Shown one piece after another: positions 1 through 12,559 of a stretch of 64,000 bases of DNA; the first letter of the stretch is position 1; the number at the start of each line of letters is the position of its first letter. Location of the stretch: positions 1 through 64,000 of the forward strand of contig RWJK01001419.1 of assembly GCA_004335835.1 (NCBI GenBank). The letters run 5' to 3'. A program made the translations under genes and the position numbers. The notes under the pieces are model-generated. The model saw nothing but the letters and a program-made list of their open reading frames with translations, ran no database searches and had not been told where the DNA came from. This DNA comes from Scenedesmus sp. ARA3. Lineage: Eukaryota > Chlorophyta > Chlorophyceae > Sphaeropleales > Scenedesmaceae.

Positions 1-290
1 GCTGGGCGTGCTGATGCTGCAGCTGGCAGCATGCTGGGTGCCTGCTGAGCACGACATCGGCAGTGCAGAGCAGCTGAGCGGCGTCCACCACAGCTTGCAG
101 TTGCTGGACCAGAATGGTACGCTGCTGCAAGCGCTGGAGCAGCAGCAGCAGCAGGGGTGGGGTGCCTGGCAGCAGCAGCTGCCTCAAGGCTACTGGCAGC
201 TGATGAGCAGCTGCTGCAGCAGCAGTGCTGCTGACAGGCCGAGCGCAGCTGCTGCACTGGAGAGGTTGCGCGCCATGCATGCAATGCGGT
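1..290 (+). repeat. Direct repeat, kinase C-lobe module, copy 1
   Basis: This stretch is very similar base for base to about 4603-4890, in the same orientation and reading frame. Both encode MLQLAACWVPAEHDIG, then GYWQLMSSCC and ADRPSAAAALE. The spacing of about 4.6 kb equals one complete module (kinase end, ARM, RING, SnRK2-like, TKL-like), which indicates tandem duplication of the whole unit. Confidence 0.85.
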
Positions 291-3200
291 CTGCTGATGA
301 CGTGGCTGCTCTGGTGGAGCGAATCCGCAACAGCACAGATGCAGCAGTCTTGGAGGCGGTGGTGAGCGCGCTACGCATGGCAGTCGAAGGTGACGCCGCA
401 GGCAAGGCAGCGGTGTGCGCTGCTGGCGGTGTGGCTGCGCTGGTGCAGCTGCTGGGCATCAACACAACCGCTGCAGTGCAACGACAGGCAGCTGCAGCCC
501 TGCGCAATCTGGCTACTAACTATGCAGCAGGCCAGGCAGCGGTGCGTGGTGCTGGCGGCGTGGCTGCTCTAGTGCAGCTGCTGCGTAGCAGCGCAGATGC
601 AGCAGTACAGCGAGAGGCAGCCTGGGCGCTGGGCACCGTGGCTGCTAACTCCACAGCAGGGAAGGCAGCGTTGTGTGATGCTGGCGGCGTGGCTGCCCTG
701 GTTGAAGTGTTGAGCAGCAGCACAGATGCTGTAGTGCAGCAACCGGCGGCCAGTGCGCTGGAAATCGTGGCTGATGGGTACGCAGCAGGCCAGGCCGCCG
801 TCTGCGATGCTGGCGGCGCAGCTGCTCTGGTGCAGCTGCTAGGTAGCAGCACAGACACAGTGCAAGAAACCGCAGCCCGAGCCCTGAGCAACGTGGCTGA
901 TGATAACGCTGTAGGCCAAGCAGCCGTGTGTGACGCTGGTGGCGCAGCTGCCCTGGTGCACCTGTTAGGTAGCAGCACAGATGCAGCAGTGCAGCGAGAG
1001 GCAGCCAAGGCCTTGTGCAGATTGGTTGAAGATCACAGTGCACGCAGTAAGGGAATACGCCCCATCGCTGATGTTAGCGTGTGGGCCACAGAATCGAGTG
1101 GCCTACTTACTACTACACACTCAGCAGCAGGTAGAGTGCTGGACACCCCACCTGCTGCTCAGTCGCCTGGGAAGCTGCTGGGCAGCAGCAGCAGTAAGTC
1201 GCCCATGTTAGATAGCGACAATTTCCTGGATGACGAGACTGTTAGCATGCTTGCAGCAGTGAACCAACGCGTGTGTGCGGCGCAAAAAGTGGCCGCAGAT
1301 CATGCTGCACGCAAGGCAGCGGTGTGCGCTGCTGGCGGCGTGCCTGCCCTTGTGCAGCTGTTGGGCAACAGCACAGATGCTGCAGTGCAGCGACATGCAT
1401 TATGTGCGTTGCAAAATGTGGCTGAAGATCACGCTGCAGGCAGGGCAGCGCTGTGCGCTGCTGGCGGCGTGGCTGTGCTGGCGCAGCGGCTGGGCAGCAG
1501 CACAGATACAGAAGTGCAGAGAATTGCAGCCCAGGCCCTGCGCAGCGTGGCTGAAGGTGACGCTGCGTGCAAGGCAGCTGTGTGCGCCGGTGGTGGTGTG
1601 GCGGCCCTGGTGCAGCTGTTGGGTAGCGGCACAGATACAGCACTGCAGCAAAACTACACACCCTGGGGCCTGAGTGACGTGGCTGACATGGATGCTGACA
1701 ACATTGCAGGCCACGCGGTGTTGAGCGATGCTGGCGGCATACCTGCCCTGGTCCAGCTCGTGGAAGCCTTAGATGCGCAGGTATATGCCATTGATGCATT
1801 AGCTGCTGTGGCCCGGGGTGACAATGCGTGCAAGGCAGCATTTTGCGATGCTGGCGGCGTGTCTGGTCTGCTCTGGGCCCTCAACAACTGTAGACGTGCA
1901 AACGCATCTGACCGTGCTGCAACTGCACTGGCCAGTTTGGTTGGTTGCGGTGACACAGCAATAACAGTAGCCGTGATTGAAGCTGGCGGGGCGGAGGCTT
2001 TAGTGCGCAGCGTGCAGGAGCGCAGCGATCATTGGCCACGTCTAGAAGCGCTGCGGGCACTGAGCAGTGTTTGCAGTGGCAATCCTGCTGGACGCAAGCG
2101 AGTATACGCTGCAGGTGGAGAGGCAGTGCTGAGGCAGTTGTTGCAGACGGGCAATGACAGCTTACAGCTTGAGGCTACTCGCACTCTTGAGCTGCTGGCT
2201 TCAAATTCAGACAGTGCGGGCGCGGGTTCTTCTCACGCGGCTGCCCAGCGCAAGGTGGTGTCACTGGTTGTGCTGGCGAGCCTGCCTTGCTCGTGCAGGC
2301 CTGACTCCTTGCGCAGCGCATGCTGCAGCATCTGCCACGACCCGTACACAGAGGATGCCATGGTGTCCAGCCTGCCTTGCAGCCACCAGTTCCACCAGCA
2401 GTGCATCACACGGTGGCTCGCTGGGTTCAGCGCGTCATGCCCCATGTGCCGTCAGGACGTCGAGGAGCAGCAGCAGCAGCAGCAGCAGGGGCAGCAGCAG
2501 GGGCAGCAGCAGCAGCAGCAGGCGCAGCTCAGCACGCAACAACAGCAGGTGGTGCACCCCTACCACACCGTCGGCCGCCTGGACAGCATTGCGCCTGGCG
2601 CGGAGCTGGCAAGCAGCAGCAACAGCAGCGGCGAGCACGTGCTGCTGCTGAAGCTGCCCCGGCAGCAGCTGCAGGACGTACCCCAGCTGCAGCGCCTGGT
2701 GCAGCAGTCGGTGCTGCTGCGCCACCCAGGTGTGCTGCGTGTGCAGGGGCTGCACCTGGCCCCTGGCCACCTGGTGGTAGCACTGGAGAGCTGTGCAGCC
2801 CTCAGCCTGGTGCAGTACCTGCAGCAGCGCCGGCAGCAGGGCAGGCAGCTCAGTGAGGCGGCGGCGCGCTGCCTGTTCCAGCAGGTGAGGTTCCACCCAG
2901 GGTGGATGGGTGCTATGGCGGGCGCTGCTGCTGCTTCCATTGACGTTGCTTTTGCTGATGCAGTGTTTTGCTGTGTTGCCTGCAGGTGCTGCTGGCGGTG
3001 GACTACTGCCACAGCCAGGGGCTGGCCGGCCTGCCCATCCAGCACACCCTGCTGCAGGTGAGGGGCTTGGGCGAGGTGTTTTCTTGTGAGCAGCTTGTAT
3101 AAAGGCTGGCTTGAGAAGTTTGTGTAAGGCTGCTTGTCAGGGGTTTGTGTGGCAGCACCACTCAGCTGTTTTAGCTGCTAGCGTTGGTTGATGCTGGCAA

Positions 3201-4419
3201 GCTGTGCTTGGCTTGCGGTCTGCAGGAGTGCAACGGGCGGCCCCCGCTGCCCAAGGTGCCCTGTCCACTGTTCAGCCTGGCGCACAGCAGCAGCAGCAGC
3301 AGCAGCGGCACGGCAGTGCAAGGGCGCCTTGTCGACATGCGAGCCTGTGGGCAGCTGCTGCTGCAGCTGCTGGGCGGGCAGCTGACATCAGCAGCCATCA
3401 GCAGCAGCAGCCAGGCAGTCATGCAGCTGCCGAAGGGGCGCTCCGCTGCATGCCAGGAGCTGCTGCAGCTGCTGCTCGGGAACAGCCCAGCTCATATGCC
3501 ATGCAGCGTGCAAGGCATTCTGGGCAGCCGCTGGTTTGAGCAGCAGCAGCAGGAACCTGGAGCACAGGGGGCGCAGCACGACATGGACTTGGAGCAGCAG
3601 CTGTGTACGCAGACGTGGGAACAGCTGGGCAACATTGTTGCGGCAGTTCACTCCTGGCCCTCCGCGTTCGTGGTGTGCCAGCAGCTGTCCGACCTTGCAG
3701 CTGCACTGCCAGGTCTGCTGGTGCAGCGGCAGCAGTTAGATACATGCCTGGGCAGCAGCTGGTGCCAGGTGTTTGAGTCACAACGTGAATCAGCAACGAC
3801 GCGCAAAAGAACACGTTGTGAAGCCTCACCTGCCGCGGCAGCAGACCTTCGCTGCACGCAGCTGGAGCAGGTGGCCTGGGTGTACTGCCTGCCGGCACAC
3901 CCACCCAGGGACAGCACGACAGAGCAGCAGCAAATTGCAGCAGGGCAGCCTGTCACGCCGGTGGAACACCCTGTGCTGGTGTGGGCGAGCAAGACAGAAG
4001 CCCTGTCCAGCAAGCCGCCACCACCAGCCCTGCTGGCAGCCATGCGGCAGCTGAATGCATCGGCCAATGACAGCAAGTGGCTGGTGCCGGTGCAGGGACT
4101 GTGCCTGCAGCCCCCTCTGCTGCTGGAGGCAGCGCCGCCGCAGCTGCAGCTGCCGCAGCAGGGACCGACGCGCTGCACCCTGGCCGCATGGCTGCAGACG
4201 CAGCAGCACTGCAGCAGGGGTGGTCCCAGCCTGCTGGGTAATGGCTGGCAGGGCGCGGCGCCAGGCGCTCCCTGGCCCAGCACCCTGCAGGTGCTCAGTG
4301 AGGTTGCCGCTGCGCTGGCAGCGCTGCACGCCCTGCAGCCGCAAGTGGTGCATGGAGCAGTGCATGCAGGCGTGGTGCATCTGCTGCGGGAGCCGCAGCC
4401 CGTTGCGATCGAGCAGCAC

Positions 4420-4458
<39 letters not shown>

Positions 4459-5004
4459 GAACAGCAGCTGGCGCAGCTCAGCTGGGTGGGCCCGTGGCGG
4501 CACGCCGTTAGCGGCAGCAGGGCCCTGTGTCACCCACTGCTGACAGCACCGGAGGTGCTGCAGCAGGGAGCGCCCTTCAGCGCAGCTACAGACGTGTTTG
4601 GGCTGGGCTTGCTGATGCTGCAGCTGGCAGCATGTTGGGTGCCGGCTGAGCACGACATTGGCAGTGCAGAGCAGCTGAGCGACATCCAGCACAGCTTGCA
4701 GCTGCTGGACAAGATTGGGACGCTGCTGGCAGCACTGGAGCAGCAGCAGCAGCAGCAGTGGGGTGCCTGGCAGCAGCAGCTGCCTGAGGGCTACTGGCAG
4801 CTGATGAGCAGCTGCTGCAGCAGCAGTGCTGCTGACAGGCCCAGTGCAGCTGCTGCACTAGAGAGCCTGCGCTCCATGCATGTTGTGCAGTGTGCTGGCG
4901 GCAAAGCTGCTCTGGTGCAGCGAGCCCGCAACAGCACACTTGCAGCAGTGCAGCAGCCTCAGCAGCAGCAGCCCACGGCGAACGACACAGGTGCGGCTGC
5001 ATGA
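1..5004 (+). CDS. ARM-repeat/RING-H2 protein with two degenerate kinase domains (5' partial)
   Basis: The gene is cut by the left window edge. Exons are <2-2884, 2986-3057 and 3226-5004, all phase 0, joined by GT-AG introns. The order of parts is: (1) the C-lobe end of a TKL-like kinase domain (to about 280); (2) a long run of about 42-residue armadillo-type repeats with the recurring core 'AGGVAALVQLLG' (about 390-2160); (3) a C3H2C3 RING-H2 finger (about 2324-2453, beginning CSIC, with HQFHQQC and CPMC); (4) polyQ; (5) an SnRK2-like kinase N-lobe and hinge (LLLKLPR, VDYCHSQG) in which the HRD and DFG triplets are replaced; (6) a TKL-like C-lobe with 'TAPEVL' and 'TDVFGLGLL' but 'VVHGAVHAGVV' where HGDLH-x-x-N would be expected. 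RING fingers normally recruit E2 enzymes and ARM repeats bind partners, so an E3 ligase with pseudokinase scaffolds is inferred. It could also be two tandem copies read as one gene. The domain calls are firm; the exact gene limits are not. Confidence 0.7.
2464..2521 (+). repeat. CAG-rich polyQ tract after the RING finger
   Basis: A near-perfect CAG array interrupted by GGG codons encodes Q-runs directly C-terminal to the RING finger. A purer (CAG)n run lies at about 4419-4457 in the last exon of the same gene. Confidence 0.85.
4603..4890 (+). repeat. Direct repeat, kinase C-lobe module, copy 2
   Basis: This is the second copy of the segment at 1-290. After it the protein diverges. The linker that leads into the ARM array in copy 1 (IRNSTDAAVLEAV) is here ARNSTLAAVQQP, followed by a stop at 5002-5004. 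Copy 2 therefore ends without ARM repeats or RING. Confidence 0.85.
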
Positions 5005-5373
5005 ATCCTGTCGTTCACCCGATCGCATCGTAGAGCAGTGCAGACGCAGTTTGATTAAAACGACGCGTGATTGCTTGTGCGTGGCTACAGGACTGGTCCA
5101 GTGCGGTAAGCTGCGATTATACCTGTTTGACACACATGCAAATGGTGCTGCAGGCCCAGCTGTAGGTAAAAAAATAGCATGCAGCAGCTGCACAGCCTCT
5201 CGCCCGCTGGACTGCTGGAGTTTCATTTGCTGTCCCAATTTTTTGTGCCATTATGGGTTGGATATCGGTGCGCTGCATGCAGCAGTGCCCCTGCTGCAGC
5301 GCTCGCTGTCACCTGCCGTGAGTGCAGCGCACCGTCATGTGTGTCTGTTTCCGTGCACGCCGGTGCAGGCGTC
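5005..5373. other. Intergenic region between ARM/RING gene and HAC gene
   Basis: No coding exon is recognised. The stretch contains a possible splice acceptor (GGTGCAG at 5363-5369) just before the first HAC methionine. An additional upstream 5' UTR or coding exon for HAC therefore cannot be excluded. Confidence 0.4.
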
Positions 5374-7997
5374 ATGATGCCCGGCAGCAGCGGGCCGATG
5401 ATGCTGCCTGGCTGGTCAGCAGCGCTGCAGGATTGTGCCATCCCGCCCAATGTCAGCTTCACGGACCTGCTAGAAGTCAATGAAGGCAATGCAGAGGACG
5501 CGAGCCCAGGTGGGTGAATGATTGCTGCAGACAGCTTGCAGCACACAGAAAGGGCGCAGTTATTGCTCAGCGGTCAGCGGTTGTAGCAGCGCTGGCTTGG
5601 CCTTCAGTGCTGCAAGTGCGGTGTCGGGATGCACAGAAGCCCTTGCGCGATATGATGGCGGCTTCGCATAGGCTTCGGCGACTGCAAAATGCTCAGTCGC
5701 AGTGTAAGCCCTTGTCAGTAACAGATCACTGCTACGGCTGGTTGTATATCACCGTCTTCACTGCTGTGCGTTCATGTGCGTGCTGCTGTTTCTGCTCCAG
5801 GCTTTCCTCAACAGCCTGGCGAGCAGCTGCACGAGAGCTTGCAGGACAGGCTGCAGTACATCCAGAAGCAGCAGAGGTGGCTGCTCTTCCTGCGGCACTG
5901 CGCCAAGTGCCAGCAGGGCGAGGAGTGCCAGTTTGGGCGCAGCTGCCGGGTAGGCAAGGAGCTGTGGACGCACATCCTCAGCTGCAACAACTCCAAGTGC
6001 ACGTACCCGCGCTGCACCAGCAGCAAGGACCTGATCAAGCACCACCAGAAATGCCAGGTGCGGCAGGCATTGTAGAGCAGTGAGATCGGCAGATGGATAG
6101 TCTGCTATGTGCAGCACAGGCAGCAGCAGCTGCAGCTACTGGATGATGACTTCAAGCCTGCTCAATCATGCAGCACATGCGTCACCCGGTTGCTTGCAGG
6201 CATATGATTGTTTCAGTGGATGCTGCCGCTCCACAGCCGCCGCCTTGTAAAGATATGACACGCCGGCATATGCTGGTGTTCTGCATGTGCTGCCATATCC
6301 CTGACATGTCACGCTATGCGTGTTTGCTCTGTTTGCGGCTTCATGTGCTGCTGCTGTCCAGCAGAACGTGCAGTGCCCCATCTGCATTCCTGTCAAGGAG
6401 TATGTGCTGCGCACGCGCACGCAGGCTGGCGCAGCAGGCGGCTCAGCACAGCCCACCGGCAGCATGATCAGCAACCCGCTAACCGTCAGCAGCAAGCAGT
6501 CTGAGCAGACACAGCATGCCAAGGCGACGCAGCAGCAAATGCAGGCGCAGCAGCAGCAGCAACCGCAGCAGGAGGCGGTCGGCAGCCAGCCTTTTTGTTT
6601 GGGACAGAAACGGCCGCTAAATGAGCTAGACCCTGCTGCCGCTGCAGCGATGCCTGTGGGCTCGCTACAGCCTAGCATGATGCGGGCAGGGCCGCCCAGT
6701 ACAGGCGGCATGATGGAAATTGTGCCTCAGGCGATGGTGCAGCCGCAGCAGCAGCAGTACTCGCAGGGTACTGGCAGGTACGGTGGCATGCCTGCAGCAC
6801 CCGGCGGCATGCAGGGCATGCTGCAGGGCATGATGCCGATCGTGGGTCTGGACGAGCAGCCCATCAAGCGCGTGAAGCAGGAGGGCAACAACCAGCAGCT
6901 GCTGGCCAAGGTGCGCGGTCAGCATGTGCAGTCGCCGTTGATCGTTTGTTACTTATGCTGTGGTTCAAGCCTTGGCTCGGCGTGTCTGCTCTTGTGAGGT
7001 CTGCTCTTGGAGCCAATTTATCACTCACATGCAGACATCACCTTCATGGCCTGGCATGTTGTATCTGGCCGTCATGCGTTGTGCTTCCTGCAGCCAATGC
7101 ACTGTCCGCTCAACTGCCGCTGCCGCTGCCGCTGCCGCTGCTGCTGCTGCTGCTGCTGCAGAACACGGGCACCTCGCTGCTGGAGTGCTTTGACCTCAGC
7201 CAGATCCACGCGCACTTGGAGCAGATCGCGAGCGCAGCGCAGCAGACCAAAACCGCGGCACAGTTGCCTGCAAACCCCGGCGACGACTGCAAGGTCTGTG
7301 GGCTGAGCAAGCTCACGTTTGAGCCGCCGAGCATCTCCTGCACCACCTGCGGGCAGCGCATCAAGCGCGGCCAGATCTACCACTGCACGCTGCTGGAGCC
7401 GGGGTGTGACTTCCGGGGCGTTTGGTGTGACAGCTGCTTGTGTTGGCACAAGGGGGACAGGATCCCCTGGGAGGGCAACCAGGTGTGTGGGCTGTGGAGG
7501 GCTGGGACGGCGGCGCAAGGCAGCTCGCAATGAAAAGCACCACAGGATCAATAAATGGACAGCGGCAGATGCATTTGTTGGCAGCAACGTCATGGCAGCT
7601 GCCAACCTGAAGCTACTGATTGTCAGTACAGTGTTGCATGTGCTGACGCCTTGCTGTTGACGCTACTGCTGCAGACTGGCTACGTGCGCAAGGCGGACCT
7701 GCAGAAGAAGAAGAACAACGACGAGATCGAGGAGGGCTGGGTGCAGTGCGACGCCTGCGAGAGCTGGGTGCACCAGATATGCGGGCTCTTCAACAAGGGC
7801 AAGCACGACCAGAACGTGCACTACCTCTGCCCCAAGTGCCTCATGCTGGTGCGTGCTTTGGGGTTGCATGGCTGTCACCAAGCAGCAGGGGTTGGCTTCA
7901 TAAGCACTGAAGGACAAGTAACTAATGCTTCATTCTGGTCAGCGTCTTGCTTTTAAAGTAACAACCTTGTCGGTCTTGCCTGTGATGAGTGCTGCTA

Positions 7998-8037
<40 letters not shown>

Positions 8038-11000
8038 GCAGGGCCTGGAGACGGGCCAGCGAGAACTAACCCGCGTGCGGCCGCAGGCCATGCTGGAGGC
8101 GAAGGACCTGCCGCCCAGCCACCTGTCGATGCTGCTGGAGCAGCGCGTGAGCCGCAAGCTGGAGGAGGACCGGCAGGCGCGCGCGCTGCAGCAGGTGCGG
8201 CTGCGCAAGGGCTGCAGCGCGGCTGCATTGCTGCGGGCAGTGAGTGGTTGGGAGTGCATCCGTGGTTGTGTGTGCGTTTACCGTGAATGCAGATGCTGCA
8301 TGCCACAGGGGATGCGTTGGTTGAGAAGGTGGTGCCCGCGTGTGGCTGCTGCTGCTGAACATTGCCTTGCACCGCTGCCGCTGCTGCCTCCCGGCTGCTG
8401 CTGCTGTGCCTGCAGGGCATTGCGCCCTGCGAGGTGCCCACAGCGGAGGGCCTCACCATCCGCGTGATCAACAACGTGATCAAGAAGTGCGAGGTCAAGC
8501 AGCGCTTCTACGAGGCCTTCCGCAGCGACGGCTACCCCGAGGCCTTTACCTACCGGCAGCGCGTGGTGGTGCTGTTCCAGAAAATTGACGGCGTGGACGT
8601 GGCGCTGTACTGCATGTGAGTTGAAGCGTGGTACTGCATGGTACTGTGCTGTAGTGCATGGCACTGTGGTGCACTGCCTGGTGGTGCGCAGTACGTGCAT
8701 GTGAGTAGGGCACACACAGATCTTGCTCTTCATCCATGTGCCCGACGCAGATTACCCTTATGGCTGCTGATTAGCAGCAGTAGCAAGCAGTCCTGGTCTT
8801 CACTTGTTCAGGCACACACACATCACTGATGATACTGCTGCAACTTCCATGGCGGCCTGCCCGTGCTCTCTATCAAACCACAACAGGTACCTGCAGGAGT
8901 ACGGCGCGGACTGCGCGCCGCCCAACCGCAACGTGGTGTACCATTCCTACATCGACAGCGTCAATTACCTCCGGCCCAAGGTGCTGAGCCACAACGGGGT
9001 CAGCCTGCGCACGTTCGTGTACCACCAGATCCTGCAGGGCTACCTGGAGTACGTGAAGCGCCTGGGCTTCGAGCAGATGTTCATCTGGGCTTGCCCGCTG
9101 CTTGCGGTGAGTTTGTTTTTGTAGTTCAGTGGGGCGCACGGGGCGGATGAAAAGATACTGTACAGAATGCCACCTGGTGGTGGAGCAGCTTGCCTTTCTG
9201 TAGGTGTGGGGAGGTGGCCTGCAGAACCAGGCTGTGGTGTTGCACTGACAGCTTGTACTGCCTTTGTGCATCAAGTGCGGCTTGTAGCATGTGGCTTGTG
9301 GAGTGCCGTGCATGCTGCAGCTGTGCCTGCTGTGCCAGCATGACATGTCGATCATTGTGCCAAATGATGATAAAGTCATGATGTTGTGCTACAGCCCAAT
9401 CTCTTTGTTGCCATTCATTTGATGAGGAGGACGATAGTTACATCTACAGAACGTAACGCTTTGCCTTGTAACCTGCTGCGCCGATGCCTGTGCAGGACGT
9501 TGATAGCATCCTGTACTGCCACCCCAGCAAGCAGAAGACACCGCACAACGACCGGCTGCGCGCCTGGTACCGCGACATGCTGCGCAAGGCGCGCGACGAG
9601 GACGGCAGCGTTGCGCACGTGTCCACGCTGTGGGACACCTTCTTTGAGGGTGGGCGCGAGCACAGGTGCGTTAGGGCTCAGGCATGAAGCGGGCTGCAGC
9701 TGTGCAATGTGGCTGTGATGCTGTGAGCCGACACCTGCTTGTTTTAAATGAGATGTGTTGCTGTCCTCATCATGGGCAGGCGCCACGTACAAGCTCAGAC
9801 TGCAAGTCAACCACCCCACCATACGCAGGCTGGACAGGTGCATTGTGACCACCATCGCTGCCTGTAGGCTGCCACACGTCGTGCTGGTCTGCTGCGCTGT
9901 GTGTTCTGCTTGCGCCACACCCCGCACGCCATACGCAGGCTGGACAGGTGCACAGTCACGGCTATCCCCTACCTGGAGGGCGACTACTGGCCCGGCGAGG
10001 CAGAGGACCTGCTCGCCGCCATCACGGCTGCGCAGCGCAGCGGCAACGCCCCCGGCGGCAGCACTGGGTCGGGCCAGAGCACTGATGAGGCGCTGCTGAG
10101 CCGGCTGGGCGAGATTCTGGGTGGCAACATGAAGGAGGACTTCATGGTGGTGCACCTGCAGGAGCCGTGCAGCTTCTGCAGGCGGCACGTGGCGGGCGGT
10201 GTGCTGCACAAGTGAGCCAGGGCTGCGGAGAGGTGGTCTGCGCGGGGCGGGGAAAGGTTGTAAGGCTGTTGTGGGGTGCGAGGGGTGTGCGTGGTGCTTG
10301 CAGCGACAAACCAGGCATGCAGCTGTGGTTGCGGTTGAGGGGGCAGCAAGGCATCGACTGCAGGAAGCGCAAACTCATCCGCAGCAGGGGGTTCTCAGCA
10401 GGGGCATCAGCAGCAGCAGACGCGAGACACCGCAGCCCTGCTCAACCTAATGCGGAGACACAACTGACGTATGGTACCTGGTGCCGCACCTGCAGGTACG
10501 TGCCCAGCGGGCCCGGCAGCGCCAGCCTGCTGGCCAATACCTCGCCCATTGAGCGCCGCTTCGAGGGCATCCGGCTGGAGAGCCCCGGTCCCAACCTGCC
10601 CGGCCGCCCGCTGCAGCACCTACAGATTTGCGGGGACTGTTACAGCGCAGAGGGCACGCGCGTGGCGGCTGGGCAGGAGGGCAGGCTGCCTGGCGGGCTG
10701 ACTCTGGCAGACCTGATGCAGACGGTGAGGGCTGTTTGCATTTCAGGGCAGCAGTGCTGGCACGGACGGTGGTGGCTGGCTGGCATTGTTTCCTGGGGCG
10801 TCTTGGGGTTGGCGGAGGTTACGGTGGTAGGATGGCGGAGCATTAAACAGGGGCTTGCTGCTGTGCAGGCACAGTGAGCAGCACCCCGAACCAACATTGC
10901 CAATCAGTGACCAATCAGTGATCGTAACAGGTTCCCAGCAACTCTTTACACCGCGTGTTATGGCGCACACATGTGCATGCCTGCACTTGCTGTCTGGCGT

Positions 11001-12414
11001 CTACACATGTATGCTGCGCATGCCCACGGCGCCTGCTGCCCCACCTGCTGCCCCAGAGGCTGCCGACCTCATCTGCTAACCCAGTCCCTAATGCTGCGCT
11101 TCCCCTCTGCTTCCCCTTTTGCTTCAAATCAAACATCGACCTGAACACAACAGCCGGTGGCGCCCATCCAGACGGTCACAGACACGGACCCCGACATAAG
11201 CTTCGAAATCTTTGAGACACGCCAGGCCTTCCTGTCGCTCTGCCAGGGCAACCACTACCAGTTCGACAGCCTGCGCCGCGCCAAGTACAGCAGCATGATG
11301 GTGCTCTACCACCTGCATAACCCCGAGGTGCCTGCATTCAGCTCCAACTGCAACTTCTGCCATGCGGAGATCAAGCCGGGCACAGGGCTGCGCTGCACGG
11401 TGTGCAGCGACTTCGACATGTGCATGAACTGCAAGGCAGCGGGCATGCAGCACGAGCACACCATGGTGGTGAGTGGTGGCCTGGCTGCATTCCGGCACAT
11501 CTGAAGTACAGTTTAAGGATGGCTCTGCACATGCTGTTTCTGCATATGAGGCAGAGGGCCAGTGATAGTGGTGCATGCCTGGCCTCGTGTGCGTCGCTGC
11601 TTCAACTGTCCTACTGTGCCATGCTTGTGCCCTCTGACGCAACCGCGTTGCTGCCGTTGTGGCATGGCGTGCGGCGCACACCACAGGCCACCACCAACTT
11701 CGCCAACCGCGATGAGATGCGCAGCCGGCTGACGGAGCAAGAGCACATTGAGCGCAACCAGCAGCTGCAGAAGACGCTCGCGCTGCTGGTGCACACGTGC
11801 CACTGCCATAACTCGCAGTGCGGCTCTATCAGCTGCCGCAAGATGCACGCATTCTCCCAGCACGCGGTGCAGTGCACCCAGAAATCCACCGGCGGGTGCG
11901 ACATTTGCAAGACAATGTGGGGCCTGCTCAACATGCACGCGAAGAGCTGCACCACCAGCGACTGCCCGGTGCCGCGCTGCAGGTGGGTTGCCGCGGGTTG
12001 ATCTTGGGAAGGTAGGGCTGCCTGTTGCAGGCTGATTTCTGTGTGTTTAATTGGTGCTGCTGCTGTTGTGAAGATGATGCGGATATGGCAGAAGCCAGCC
12101 ATCTGTGTGCGCCTTTCAGTGGCAGCAGTGTGCCTTGTTGCAGCTGTTCTCACCTGATTGGCAGCTTGCCAGGATTCTATGCAAAGCTGGAGTGTTGCCC
12201 TTGCAGTGCAAACAGTCAATGTTTCTTGCTGAGTACTGCTTGTCACAACTCAGGAAAAGCTCATGCGTGCGCTGCTGGTATGCCTGTCTGTGGCTTGTGC
12301 TGCTGCTGCAGGGGGTTGAATGAGCTGCGGCAGCAGCAGACTGCGCACATAGAGCAGAAACGCTGCGCAGCGTACGCCAACATGATGCGCAATGCAGCAG
12401 CCGGTGGCAAGTAG
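5374..12414 (+). CDS. HAC1: CBP/p300-type histone acetyltransferase (plant HAC family)
   Basis: This nuclear lysine acetyltransferase and transcription co-activator is predicted at about 1130 aa. The 14 exons are 5374-5509, 5801-6057, 6365-6910, 7162-7482, 7675-7848, 8042-8194, 8416-8615, 8887-9106, 9496-9665, 9939-10211, 10496-10724, 11154-11468, 11687-11982 and 12312-12414, and all phases agree. Domains in order are TAZ1 zinc finger (aa ~60-130), a Gln/Met-rich linker, a Cys-rich/PHD region (~335-478), the KAT11 catalytic domain (~530-890), a ZZ finger (~945-995) and TAZ2 (~1015-1095). Catalytic-core motifs match p300: HSYIDSV (D~619), FIWACPL (W~663) and RLRAWYRDML (Y~694, equivalent to the p300 general-acid tyrosine). 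It is shorter than Arabidopsis HAC1, mostly at the N terminus, so upstream exons may be missed. Family assignment is very secure; the gene symbol is by homology class only. Confidence 0.93.
7110..7161 (+). repeat. (CCGCTG/CTG)n array forming the 3' end of a HAC intron
   Basis: A GCCGCTG array grades into pure CTG triplets and ends exactly in the acceptor CTGCAG before the exon at 7162. A second pure array at about 7998-8036 similarly ends in the acceptor TGTGCAG before the exon at 8042. Confidence 0.85.
9812..9975 (+). repeat. Exon-edge duplication, HAC exon 10
   Basis: The segment around 9821-9842 (CATACGCAGGCTGGACAGG, continuing TGCA) recurs at 9931-9952, about 110 nt downstream. The downstream copy is the real acceptor (CAG before 9939) and the first codons of exon 10. 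The upstream copy lies inside the intron and keeps an intact AG acceptor. Confidence 0.9.
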
Positions 12415-12559
12415 TAGGGCGCGCGAGATTGTGTGTGCGTCGTCCTGTGTGGCATGCTGACGATGGCCCAGCTTGGCATGCATGAGTGGGCTGCGGGAAG
12501 TTCTCAGCTTTTGAGCGTAAGCACGCTAGCAACAATGCCGGGCGTGTTGCTGCTGGCGC

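Noticed and set aside
3826..4692. 288-codon minus-strand open frame with a poly-Leu run
   Set aside because: It is the complement of polyQ in the kinase-like gene and has no protein-family pattern.
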